64,000 bases of DNA, taken from NCBI GenBank assembly GCA_963555775.3, contig CAUVWY020000004.1, positions 1 through 64,000 on the forward strand. Direction: 5' to 3'. How positions within the stretch are numbered: position 1 is the stretch's first letter; each line of letters opens with the position of its first letter. Below are positions 28,001-36,298 of this stretch, in pieces. The notes beneath the pieces were generated by a model. It was not told where the DNA came from and ran no database searches. It was given only the letters and a program-made list of their open reading frames with translations. This DNA comes from JAJEDW01 sp963555775. Its GTDB lineage: Bacteria > Acidobacteriota > Terriglobia > 20CM-2-55-15. Position numbers and translations under genes: made by a program.

Positions 28001-29290
28001 TCAGGACTGGATCCGGATCGTCTCGTCGCGTTCGGCCCCGGTTGAGACCAGCCGCAACGGCGTTTCCATCAGATCCGCGATGAACTTCAGATAGTCCTGC
28101 GCTTTCCGAGGAAGTTCGGACCACTCCCGCACACCGGCAGTGGATGCTTTCCAGCCCGGCAGGATCTTGTATTCGGGTTCCACGGCCGCCAGAATCCGCG
28201 TGTCGGCAGGGAATTCTTCGATCCGGGAACCTTGGTAGGTGTAGCCCACACAGACCGGAATCTCATCGCACTCGTCCAGAACATCGACTTTCGTCACGGC
28301 CAGGTAGTCCATGTCGTTGATCGTCGCGGAGTATCGCGCCGCGACGCCGTCGAACCAACCGCACCGGCGCGGCCGTCCCGTCGTCGAGCCGAACTCCGCG
28401 CCGCGCGACCGCAACAGGTCGGCCACCGCCCCCCCGGCCTCGGTCGGAAACGGACCGCTTCCCACGCGCGTGGTGTAGGCCTTGATGATGCCCATCACTT
28501 GGTGGACGTGTTTCGGAGCGATCCCGAGGCCGCTGGGGATGCCGCAGGCGGATGAACTTGACGAAGTCACAAACGGGAACGTCCCGTGGTCCACATCCAG
28601 GAGCGTTGCCTGGGCCCCCTCGAAAAGAATCCGCTTGCCGTCGCGAATCATTCCGTTCAGCAGCGTCGTGGTGTCGACAGAAACCGGTCGGAGCTTTTCC
28701 GCATACTCCCCATAGGAGTCGCAAATGGGCTCGGGATCGATCGACTGCGGGTAGTTCAGCGACATCAACGTGCTGTTTTTCAGTGCCACCTGGTCGCGAA
28801 TACGGTCGGCCAGGGAGCTCGTATCCATCAAATCGCAGACACGAAGTCCGCGCCGAGCCATCTTGTCTTCGTAGGCGGGTCCGATGCCGCGTGACGTCGT
28901 GCCGATTTTTTGCTGTCCAAGATGCTGTTCGATTGCGGCTTCAAGGACCCGGTGATAGGGAAAAATCAAATGGCAGCGCGTGGAAACGTAGAGGCGTTCT
29001 TCGACATGGATCCCACTGTCGGCAAGGCGATCCCATTCTTCGATCAGGGCCAGAGGGTCCAGCACCACTCCGGATCCGATGACGCACTTCAGGTCATCGT
29101 GAAAGATTCCCGAAGGAATAAGGTGGAGGATGAACTGCCGGCCCCCGATTCGGATTGTGTGACCGGCGTTGTGGCCACCCTGATAGCGGGCCACGACGTC
29201 GAACTCATCGGAGATGATGTCGACGATCTTGCCCTTGCCCTCGTCACCCCACTGGGCCCCTATGATCGCGAGGTTCTTCTTTTGTTCCAT
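28001..29290 (-). CDS. purA: Adenylosuccinate synthetase
   Basis: The 429-residue enzyme joins IMP and aspartate using GTP, the first step from IMP to AMP. The N-terminal P-loop-like GAQWGDEGKGKIVD, the YQGGHNAGHT base-site segment, GIGPAYEDKMARRGLRVCDL and VDHGTFPFVTSSSS are all present, and length is normal. It starts at ATG 29290, 150 bp downstream of trxA on the same strand. The C-terminal KFIADLMETPLRLVSTGAERDETI is typical. No abnormality. Confidence 0.97.
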   Translation of the reverse strand: MEQKKNLAIIGAQWGDEGKGKIVDIISDEFDVVARYQGGHNAGHTIRIGGRQFILHLIPSGIFHDDLKCVIGSGVVLDPLALIEEWDRLADSGIHVEERLYVSTRCHLIFPYHRVLEAAIEQHLGQQKIGTTSRGIGPAYEDKMARRGLRVCDLMDTSSLADRIRDQVALKNSTLMSLNYPQSIDPEPICDSYGEYAEKLRPVSVDTTTLLNGMIRDGKRILFEGAQATLLDVDHGTFPFVTSSSSSACGIPSGLGIAPKHVHQVMGIIKAYTTRVGSGPFPTEAGGAVADLLRSRGAEFGSTTGRPRRCGWFDGVAARYSATINDMDYLAVTKVDVLDECDEIPVCVGYTYQGSRIEEFPADTRILAAVEPEYKILPGWKASTAGVREWSELPRKAQDYLKFIADLMETPLRLVSTGAERDETIRIQS

Positions 29291-29443
29291 AGCCAGGAGT
29301 CAACGTCCGAATCGGGCGTCGGGTTCTATCGCACGTCGGTTTGAAGCCGTAGCCGGCCACACGGCGTTCGGTTCGCGGCCCCGCGAATTGGCGGAAAATT
29401 CAGATCTTGAAGTTTCACGGACTGCCCCGCTCGAGGGACTGCG

Positions 29444-29773
29444 TCAAGCGAGATATTTGGACACGGCCGTCTCGATCGTGGATTTGGGAACGGCTCCAAC
29501 GAGTTGTTCCTTGACCTGCCCGTCCTTGAACAGAAGCAGCGTGGGAATTCCGCGGATGCTGAAACGCGCAGAGAGCGCGACGTTGGCGTCGACATCGAGC
29601 TTGCCCACTTTCAGTGTGCCTTGGTATTGCTCGGCAATCTGTTCCACGGTTGGTGCAAGAGCGCGGCAGGGTCCGCACCATGCGGCCCAGAAGTCGACCA
29701 ATACCGGAACCGCCGATTGTTCGACTTCCGCTTCGAAGTTGCTTTCCGTGATCTCTACTGTGTGAGCTCCCAT
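29444..29773 (-). CDS. trxA: Thioredoxin
   Basis: The 109-residue cytosolic disulfide reductant has active site WAAWCGPCRALAP, the buried KLDVDAN, and the cis-Pro loop RGIPTLLLFKDG. Length and order match thioredoxin 1. ATG 29773 is preferred over the TTG one codon upstream because GGGAGAG sits at proper distance. It lies upstream of purA and could be co-transcribed. Confidence 0.96.
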   Translation of the reverse strand: MGAHTVEITESNFEAEVEQSAVPVLVDFWAAWCGPCRALAPTVEQIAEQYQGTLKVGKLDVDANVALSARFSIRGIPTLLLFKDGQVKEQLVGAVPKSTIETAVSKYLA

Positions 29774-29845
29774 CAACGTCTCTCCCAGATAATTTATTGC
29801 AGAATCTAAAAGTTAGCGGACCGACCTCGAAAAGTCAATTCGACG

Positions 29846-30090
29846 TTACCAGCCCGAGGTAGGACCCTTCAGCGTCGCGCGCGGGGGTCTTCGGGTTTTA
29901 GACGCGAAGAGAGGAGCCCAGCGATGGTTGCTCATCGTGACCGACGAACGACAAATTCTGTGACCCGAACCCCCCTGCGCCCTACGGGTTACGGCGGCAT
30001 CGTGGGGCATCGACTTCGTCGTGGCGCCTCGCGTACGGCCCAATGGCGCTCGTAACGCGATCCCTGCGGGGTTCTACCACGGGCTGTTAG
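29846..30090. repeat. MITE-like intergenic element, about 240 bp
   Basis: Inverted ends: TTAcCAGCCCGaGGTAGgACCC at 29846 and, on the opposite strand, cTAaCAGCCCGTGGTAGAACCC ending at 30090. The left half (29851-29975) is repeated almost exactly at 43182-43305. It contains no gene. The right end stops 3 bp before a possible start codon of the glycosyltransferase, so it may supply that gene's leader. Confidence 0.7.
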
Positions 30091-30093
30091 AAC

Positions 30094-31371
30094 ATGTCTA
30101 CCGATCGGGCCGTACGGGATCTTTACCGCGGCAACGCCCATATTCGTTTAGTCTGTCATCCCAATATGGTCACTTTGCTGTACATACTCTCGGGTCTGGC
30201 CGTGCTTCAGGGTCTGATTTCGCTGCGGGACGGGCGTCGAAATCTGAAATACGCGCGAAACTATCGCTGCCCCCCGTCGATGCCCGGAGGCCGGGTGGCC
30301 GTGTTCTGTCCGGTCAAGGGGGCTGAACCCGGCCTTGCCGCGAATGCGGGTTCGCTGTTGGTCCAGGATCACCAGGACTATCGCGTCGTGTTTGTGGTGG
30401 ATTCCGATCGGGACCCGGCGGTTCAAACGCTTCGGGTTCTGAATGGGTCCGCGCCGTCGGAAATTTTCGTGGCCGGCGAAGCCGTATCGTGTGGGCAGAA
30501 AGTTCACAATCTCGCCCGGGCGGTGGAACATTTTCGCGAGTCGGCGGACATCCTGGTCTTTTGCGATGCCGATGCGATGTTTCCATCCGGATGGCTCACC
30601 GAACTGACGGCGCCTCTCTCGAAAGCGACAGTCGGAGCGGCGACCGGATACCGATGGTATGTCCCGCCCCGGGTCGGCGCCGGACCGTTCGCGGCGCTCT
30701 CGCCGCGAAGATGGGCGTCCCTGTTTCGATCCGGCTGGAACGCTTCGGTCGCAGGCTTTCTGGGTCCGCACGCGAACAACTTCGTGTGGGGCGGCTCCAC
30801 GGCGATCCGCCGAAAGACCTTCGATGATGCCCTCGTTCAGGATTTTTGGGCCGGTGCGCTCAGTGACGACTTTGCGCTCACAAGGGCGGTCCGAGCGGCC
30901 GGTTTCGATATCGTTTATGTCCCGACCTGTCTGGTGCCCTCGCACGGGGCTTGCGGTTGGGGTGAACTGTTGGAGTTCACGACCCGTCAAATGAAGATCA
31001 CGCGGGTTTACTCTCCCCGTGTATGGACGTTGGGGTTTTTCAGCCACACCTTGTTCTCGGTTGCATTTCTGGGACTGACGCTCAGTTTGGCAGCGGGTCC
31101 GGCGCCGGTGATTCTCTGGCTGACGCTCTATGTCCTGGCCGCCGTTCGCGCCGACGCGCGGGTCGAAGCGGCGAAGCGGGCAATCGACGATCCGTCGTTA
31201 CGACAGTACCGTTGGTTCTATCGTCTTGCGCCACCGTTCATTTCAATGTTGTACGAATGGAACATGGTGGCGTCGCTGCTGTCACGCCAGATCGAATGGA
31301 AGGGAATCCGCTACACACTGCTCGGACCCAACCGGACGCGAAAGGAGACGGCCGGCGCCGATCCGGCCTGA
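30094..31371 (+). CDS. Membrane glycosyltransferase, GT21/HpnI-like
   Basis: The 425-residue protein has an N-terminal membrane helix (MVTLLYILSGLAVLQGL), a cytosolic GT-A domain and C-terminal membrane helices (about 310-360). Motifs of the ceramide-glucosyltransferase/HpnI group are visible: VVDSDRD (D1), FCDADAMFP (D2), WGGSTAIRRKTF, SDDFALTRAV (D3) and TRQMKITR in place of the RQxRW box. It likely transfers a sugar from a nucleotide donor to a membrane lipid; the acceptor (sphingolipid, hopanoid or other) is unknown. ATG 30166 (residue 25) is a plausible alternative start, since 30094 lies just past a repeat element and has a weak ribosome site. Confidence 0.8.
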   Translation: MSTDRAVRDLYRGNAHIRLVCHPNMVTLLYILSGLAVLQGLISLRDGRRNLKYARNYRCPPSMPGGRVAVFCPVKGAEPGLAANAGSLLVQDHQDYRVVFVVDSDRDPAVQTLRVLNGSAPSEIFVAGEAVSCGQKVHNLARAVEHFRESADILVFCDADAMFPSGWLTELTAPLSKATVGAATGYRWYVPPRVGAGPFAALSPRRWASLFRSGWNASVAGFLGPHANNFVWGGSTAIRRKTFDDALVQDFWAGALSDDFALTRAVRAAGFDIVYVPTCLVPSHGACGWGELLEFTTRQMKITRVYSPRVWTLGFFSHTLFSVAFLGLTLSLAAGPAPVILWLTLYVLAAVRADARVEAAKRAIDDPSLRQYRWFYRLAPPFISMLYEWNMVASLLSRQIEWKGIRYTLLGPNRTRKETAGADPA

Positions 31372-31570
31372 CGGGCCATCGGCCGTGTTGCCGCTCCTCT
31401 CGACGGGGCCCGGGCGCCATCGCGGCCGCCTCGCACGTGGCCGATCGGGGCTCGTCGGGCGACCCTGGGGGGCCTCAGGGTGAATTTGTCCTTCCAGTGA
31501 ACGTCCGAGAATTCAGTGGTTTGGCCTGGCAAGCTGGACATAGCGAGGGATTTCCTGTATAAAACGCTGA

Positions 31571-33375
31571 ATGGAGTGGAGGGAAATGACCAGCCAGGAG
31601 TTGTCGGAGATCGGGGTACGGCCAGTGGAGCGAAGCGAGGAAGGGCAGTATCAAGAGCAGATGAAGCGTCATCATTATCTGGGCGCACTGGCGAAGATCG
31701 GGGAGACGGTCTGGTACGTGGCCACATGGCGCGGGCAGTGGGTGGCGCAACTGAGCCTGTCGGCGTCGGCGCTGAAGTGCGGGGTTCGGGATCGATGGAT
31801 CGGCTGGGACTTCCGCTCGCAGTATGGGCGGCTGAAACTGATCGCCAACAACAGCCGCTTTTTGATCCTGCCGGGCTGGAATCGGCCGAATGTGGGCTCG
31901 CGGGTGTTGTCAGGGACCGAGCGGCGGGCCGGGTCGGATTGGCGCGAACGGTTCGGTCATGGGTTGCTGCTGCTGGAAACGTTTGTGGATCCCCGGCGCT
32001 TCCATGGTGGCGTGTATCGCGCGTCGAACTGGTTGGAACTGGGACGGACCCGGGGATACCGGCGCACCCGGGACGGCTACAGCGCCGAAGCCGATGCCCC
32101 GAAGCTTGTCTTTGTGCGCCCCTTGTGCCGCGATGCGCGCAGGCAACTGACCCACCCTGGCCGGGAACATCTTCAACTCACCGGAGCCCCCAAGATCATG
32201 CTCAATGCCGCACAGATGCGCCAACTCCCCCAGTGCTTCAAGACCATTCCCGATCCGCGCCGCGCTCAGGGACGGCGCCATCCCTTGTCGGCAGTGCTGG
32301 GCATCGCGGCGGGCGCGACGCTGTGCGGCATGCACGGCTATAAAGCCATCTCGGATTGGGCCGATGCCCTGGGGCAGAAAGCCCGCGAACGTTTTGGCTG
32401 CCGGCGGGAGAACGGCCGCTATGTGGTTCCCAGCGAGTTTGTGATTCGGGATTGTCTGGTCCGGATTGAACCGGGGGCGCTGGACCGGGCGCTCAATGCG
32501 TGGAATCGGGCGTGGGGCGCCCCGGACGATGCGCTGGCCATGGATGGCAAGACGATGAAGAACGCCCTCGACTCGGACGGGCGTCAGACCCACATCATGA
32601 GCGTGGTCGGGCATGAGTCGAAACGCTGCTACACCCAAAAAAAGTGGGAACCCTGCCTGTAGCCGGCGGCGAGGAGCGCAAGCGCACGAACGAAATCGGC
32701 ATGGCCGTTCCCTTGCTTCAAACCTGCGACATCGCCGGCAAGGACATCACCGGCGATGCCCTGCTGACCCAACGCGCGATCGCGCGCTATTTGGTCGAGC
32801 GGGGAGCGCACTATCATTTCACGGTCAAAGGCAACCAACCGACGCTGGAACGCGATATCGCGTTCCAGTTCCAAACCCGCGGACAACCCGACTTTGTCGA
32901 GGTCACCCCGCCCGATCATGGCCGCATCGAAACCCGGCGCATTTGGTGTAGCGCCGAACTCAACCACTACCTCGACTTTCCCCACCTGGGCCAGGTCTTT
33001 CGGATCGAGCGCGAATCCATCGACAAGAAATCCGGCGCCCTCACGTGTGAAACCGCGCTGGGCATCACGAGCCGCTCACCCGGCGAAACCTCCCCCGAAC
33101 GCTTACTGGCCATCAATCGCGGTCATTGGAGTATCGAAAGCGTCCATTACATCATCGACTGGAATTACGATGAGGACCGCAGTCGAATCCGCACCGGCTT
33201 CGGCCCGGAAAACATCACCCGCCTCCGACGCTTTGCCGTCGGTATTCTCAAATCCTTTCAAAAACCCGCTCAATCGATCGCCCAATCGATGCGCAAACTC
33301 TCTTTCAATACCCGTCTCGTCTTCGACTACTTGAGAATGACTCGAAATTCATTCCCCACATCATGCTCCATCTGA
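31571..33375 (+). CDS. ISAs1 transposase with N-terminal DUF4338 (DruA-like) domain; -1 frame change
   Basis: Residues 1-200 form a DUF4338 domain (HHYLGALAKIGETVWYVA, DRWIGWDFRSQYGRLKLIANN, SRFLILPGW, LLETFVDPRRFHGGVYRASNW). From about 215 an ISAs1 transposase follows (IPDPRRAQGRRHPL, LAMDGKTMKNA, then KRTNEIGMAVPLL, TVKGNQPTLERDI, NRGHWSIESVHYIIDW). Frame 1 stops at 32662; the rest is in the -1 frame to 33375. The join lies in A7 at 32637-32643, read as A AAA AAG in phase, a classic slippery heptamer. A -1 slip gives one 601-aa product. Either programmed frameshifting or loss of one A explains it. DUF4338 is the domain of Druantia protein DruA. Confidence 0.8.
32637..32645 (+). promoter_or_regulatory. 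Possible -1 ribosomal frameshift site
   Basis: The codons CAA AAA AAG place the heptamer A AAA AAG in the correct phase for a -1 slip, after which AAA AAA GTG GGA opens the second half of the transposase. A stop (TAG) follows 6 codons later in frame 0. I did not identify a clear stimulatory hairpin. Confidence 0.5.
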
Positions 33376-33432
33376 GAACAAATTTGCCGTGGGGGGGCCT
33401 GACAAGCGCTCCTCAGGACGGTGCGGTTCTGA

Positions 33433-33438
33433 TAGGAT
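33433..33438 (+). promoter_or_regulatory. Candidate leaderless promoter of panB (-10 box)
   Basis: TAGGAT lies 6 nt before the panB ATG (33445), so transcription would begin at or next to the start codon. The -35 region is weak. No ribosome site precedes the ATG. Confidence 0.45.
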
Positions 33439-33444
33439 TGGGTC

Positions 33445-34293
33445 ATGCAGTCTTCGCTGAAACCCGTGCGCGTCCCCGATCTGGTGGCAATGAAGCGTCG
33501 CGGCGAACGGATTACGATGTTGACGGCCTACGACTGGACGATGGCCCGCCTTCTTGACCGCGCGGGCATCGATGTTCTGCTCGTCGGCGATTCCCTTGGA
33601 ATGGTGGTTCTGGGTCACGATACGACGGTGCCGGTCACGCTCGATATGGTGGTGCACCACACCCGAGCCGTGGCTCGAGGAACCCAGCGGGCGCTGGTGG
33701 TGGCCGACCTTCCGTTCCTGACGTATCAGATTGACTTCGGCGAGACGATGCGCAATGCCGGCCGCCTGATTCAGGATGGCGGTGCGTCGGCCGTCAAGAT
33801 CGAAGGCGGTCGCGCCGTGGTGGATGTCACGCGGCGCCTGAGCGATGCCGGCATACCGGTGATGAGCCATCTGGGCCTCACTCCGCAGTCGGTCCATCGA
33901 CTTGGCGGATTCCGACAGCAGGCAACCTCCGAAAAATCCGCACAACAACTGATCGAGGATGCCATCGCTCTGGAGAGCGCCGGCGCGTTCGCTGTTGTCC
34001 TGGAGTCGATCCCCGCCGAAATATCGGCCCGTGTGACCGAATCGGTGACGATTCCGACCATCGGTATCGGGGCCGGCCCGACGTGCGACGGCCAGGTCCT
34101 GGTCAGTTACGATATGTTGGGACTCTACGATGGACCGATCCCGTCCTTTGTCCGGAAGTATGCCGAACTAGGCGATACCGTTGTGGATGCGGCGCGCGCC
34201 TTCGCCGAAGAAGTTCGATCCGACCGCTATCTGGATGCGAAGTTGCCTTCCGGCGAAGTTCCGCTCCATGGCGATTCGGTTGATGGCCGTTAA
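33445..34293 (+). CDS. panB: 3-methyl-2-oxobutanoate hydroxymethyltransferase
   Basis: The 282-residue enzyme adds a hydroxymethyl group from methylene-THF to ketoisovalerate, the first committed step to pantothenate and CoA. Motifs: MLTAYDWTMARLLDRAGID, LVGDSLGMVVLGHDTT (metal/substrate site), VKIEGG, MSHLGLTPQSVH, TIGIGAGPTCDGQVLV. Length is normal for PanB. It is the first gene of a tight operon panB-panC-mqnD with overlapping ends. An ISAs1 element ends 54 bp upstream without touching the candidate promoter. Confidence 0.96.
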   Translation: MQSSLKPVRVPDLVAMKRRGERITMLTAYDWTMARLLDRAGIDVLLVGDSLGMVVLGHDTTVPVTLDMVVHHTRAVARGTQRALVVADLPFLTYQIDFGETMRNAGRLIQDGGASAVKIEGGRAVVDVTRRLSDAGIPVMSHLGLTPQSVHRLGGFRQQATSEKSAQQLIEDAIALESAGAFAVVLESIPAEISARVTESVTIPTIGIGAGPTCDGQVLVSYDMLGLYDGPIPSFVRKYAELGDTVVDAARAFAEEVRSDRYLDAKLPSGEVPLHGDSVDGR

Positions 34294-35158
34294 GACGTTC
34301 GATCGTCGGGAGGATCTGCGGCGATTTCTGAAGCCGCGGCGTACGGAAGGGAAGGTCCTGGGTCTGGTGCCGACGATGGGCGCGCTCCACTCCGGTCACG
34401 GGACGTTGATCGAACGCGCTCGCAGGGAATGCGACCTTGTCGTCGTCAGCATCTTCGTGAATCCGGCACAGTTCGGGCCGGGCGAGGACCTCGATAAATA
34501 TCCGAGGAGTCCTGCCGCCGACCTGCTATTCTGCCAAGTCCGGAACGTTGACATCGTCTTCTCGCCAACCGTCGATGTGATGTATCCGGAGGCGCTCCAC
34601 ACATGGGTGGAACCCGGCGTCGAGGCCGAGGGCCTCTGTGGCAGTTGGCGGCCAGGACATTTCAGGGCCGTTGCTACAGTTGTCCTCAAACTGCTCCATG
34701 CGGTCAACCCCGACCGCGCCTATTTCGGCCGGAAGGACCTGCAACAACTGGCGGTGATTAGTCGAATGGTGGAAGATCTCGATGTTCCGGTCCGGATCGT
34801 CCCCTGCCCGACCCACCGCGAGAGCGATGGGTTGGCGGTGAGCTCGAGGAATGCCTATCTGAACGCCGAGCAACGTCAGGCGGCTTGTGTTCTCTATCGT
34901 GCTCTGGGAGTTGCGAAAGAGCGGATCGTCGGCGGCCGAAGTCCGAAAGAGGCAATCGGGGCCGCGCGGAGAGTGCTTGAACTTGAGCCGCTGGTCCGGA
35001 TCGACTATATCGAGGTCGTCGGCTCGGACATGCGGCCGATTGAAGAGATCGGTGAAGAGATCGGCGAAGCCGTCCACGTGGCCGCCGCGATATGGATCGG
35101 CGATACCCGTCTAATCGATAACATCACTTTATTCGAACAAGGATGGCTGGATGAGTAA
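34283..35158 (+). CDS. panC: Pantothenate synthetase
   Basis: PanC ligates pantoate and beta-alanine with ATP. From ATG 34283 the protein (about 291 aa) begins MAVKTFDRREDLRRFL and shows LVPTMGALHSGHGTLI (HxGH motif), FVNPAQFGPGEDLDKYPR, YFGRKDLQQLAVI and AVSSRNAYLN (KMSKS-like). The start overlaps the end of panB by 11 bp, indicating coupling; ATG 34268 is an in-frame alternative. Its own end overlaps mqnD by 8 bp. Confidence 0.96.
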   Translation: MAVKTFDRREDLRRFLKPRRTEGKVLGLVPTMGALHSGHGTLIERARRECDLVVVSIFVNPAQFGPGEDLDKYPRSPAADLLFCQVRNVDIVFSPTVDVMYPEALHTWVEPGVEAEGLCGSWRPGHFRAVATVVLKLLHAVNPDRAYFGRKDLQQLAVISRMVEDLDVPVRIVPCPTHRESDGLAVSSRNAYLNAEQRQAACVLYRALGVAKERIVGGRSPKEAIGAARRVLELEPLVRIDYIEVVGSDMRPIEEIGEEIGEAVHVAAAIWIGDTRLIDNITLFEQGWLDE

Positions 35159-35990
35159 GAAAACGATTCGGGTGGCGCATAGCCCCGATTCCGATGACGC
35201 GTTCATGTTTTATGCCTTGGCCACGCGAAAAATAAATACCGGGAACCTCCATTACGAGCACACGCTCTCGGATATCGAGACTCTGAACCGCAAGGCCATG
35301 GACGGCGGGGGTGAATACGACGTATCGGCCATTTCATTCCATGCCTATGCTTATCTGGCCGAGCGGTATGCGTTACTGGCATGTGGGGGAAGCGTCGGCC
35401 GCAACTATGGACCGATTCTTGTTTCGACGAAGCCGATGGGGAAAGCCAATCTTCGGCGCCAGAAGGTTGCGATTCCCGGCACCATGACAACGGCCTTTCT
35501 CGCGTTACGCCTTTTTGCCCCGGAGATCCGATATGAGGTTGTTCCGTTCGACCAGATCCTCGAAAACATGGAAACGGGCTTGTTCGAGTTCGGCCTTATA
35601 ATTCACGAAGGGCAGGTGACCTACCGCGATCAGGGGTTTCACAAGGTTCTGGACCTTGGCGAATGGTGGCAGGAAACCACGGGCCTGCCGCTGCCTCTCG
35701 GGGGCAACGTGATCAGGCGCGATCTTGGAATGCCGTTGATGAAGCAGATTTCCGGGCACATCAAAGAGAGTATCCAATACGCGTTGGATCACCGCGACGA
35801 GGCCATTAAGTATGCCATGTCCTTCTCGCGGGGTCTGGACGAACACCGGGCGGACCGGTTCGTCGGGATGTACGTAAACGAGTTGACACTGGACTACGGC
35901 GAGGACGGACGCCAGGGCATTCGAAAGTTGATGGATGAAGCTTGCAGGAATGGCCTCATTCAGAAGGCACCGCCGATCGAGTTCGTGTAG
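35151..35990 (+). CDS. mqnD: 1,4-dihydroxy-6-naphthoate synthase (futalosine menaquinone pathway)
   Basis: The 279-residue protein of the MqnA/MqnD periplasmic-binding-like fold has the MqnD signature AHSPDSDDAFMFYALA, then YDVSAISFHAYAYL, CGGSVGRNYGP and LIIHEGQVTY. MqnD converts cyclic dehypoxanthine futalosine to dihydroxynaphthoate. The ATG overlaps the panC stop. Presence in a vitamin-synthesis operon fits a menaquinone-using respirer lacking the classical MenFD route. MqnA, a paralogue, is less likely given the SPDSDD motif. Confidence 0.9.
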   Translation: MSKKTIRVAHSPDSDDAFMFYALATRKINTGNLHYEHTLSDIETLNRKAMDGGGEYDVSAISFHAYAYLAERYALLACGGSVGRNYGPILVSTKPMGKANLRRQKVAIPGTMTTAFLALRLFAPEIRYEVVPFDQILENMETGLFEFGLIIHEGQVTYRDQGFHKVLDLGEWWQETTGLPLPLGGNVIRRDLGMPLMKQISGHIKESIQYALDHRDEAIKYAMSFSRGLDEHRADRFVGMYVNELTLDYGEDGRQGIRKLMDEACRNGLIQKAPPIEFV

Positions 35991-36220
35991 TTGACGATTT
36001 CGACTTTGAAACGCGTTTCCGGATCGGCCGGCGCGGATTAGATGCCTGGTTTCTCGCCGATACTTGGTGTCCGGCCCAGTGTCCGGTCCAATAGCCAACG
36101 TGCCTGACGCCGATGGGCGCCGGCCAGCGGCAGAGTCCGCCGATCATTGGATTATCAGTATGTTGCGTGTAAAAAAAGATGACCCACAATATATAGATGA
36201 ATGGGTTCTGGACCTGTGCT

Positions 36221-36292
36221 GTCCCTCGCCGAGCCTAATTTGGGTCGCATGGTGCCGCCGGACGCGGCTGGCAACAGTCGAACGAGGGGGAC
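36221..36292 (+). promoter_or_regulatory. Structured leader of nrdJ that can hide the ribosome site
   Basis: An inner hairpin pairs TGCC-GCCG (36253-36260) with CGGC-t-GGCA (36265-36273) around a GACG loop. An outer helix pairs GTCCCTCG (36221-36228) with CGAG(gg)GGGAC (36283-36292), covering the GAGGGGG ribosome site of nrdJ. The rest of the 308-bp gap (35991-36220) holds no gene I can support. It could be a cobalamin- or nucleotide-responsive RNA; I do not recognise a known class. Confidence 0.45.
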
Positions 36293-36298
36293 GCGCGA

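Larger units (their letters stand above)
31476..33391 (+). mobile_element. ISAs1-type insertion sequence
   Basis: The ends CAgGGtgAATTTGTcCT (31476) and the inverted CAcGGcaAATTTGTtCT (33391) match over about 17 bp. GGGGGGCCT is repeated on both sides (31467-31475, 33392-33400), a 9-bp target duplication. The element is 1916 bp with one transposase gene that needs a -1 frame change. It sits between the glycosyltransferase gene and panB. Confidence 0.82.

Noticed and set aside
36221..36292. Cobalamin riboswitch before nrdJ
   Set aside because: The leader is too short and no B12-box sequence was seen; reported only as an unclassified fold.
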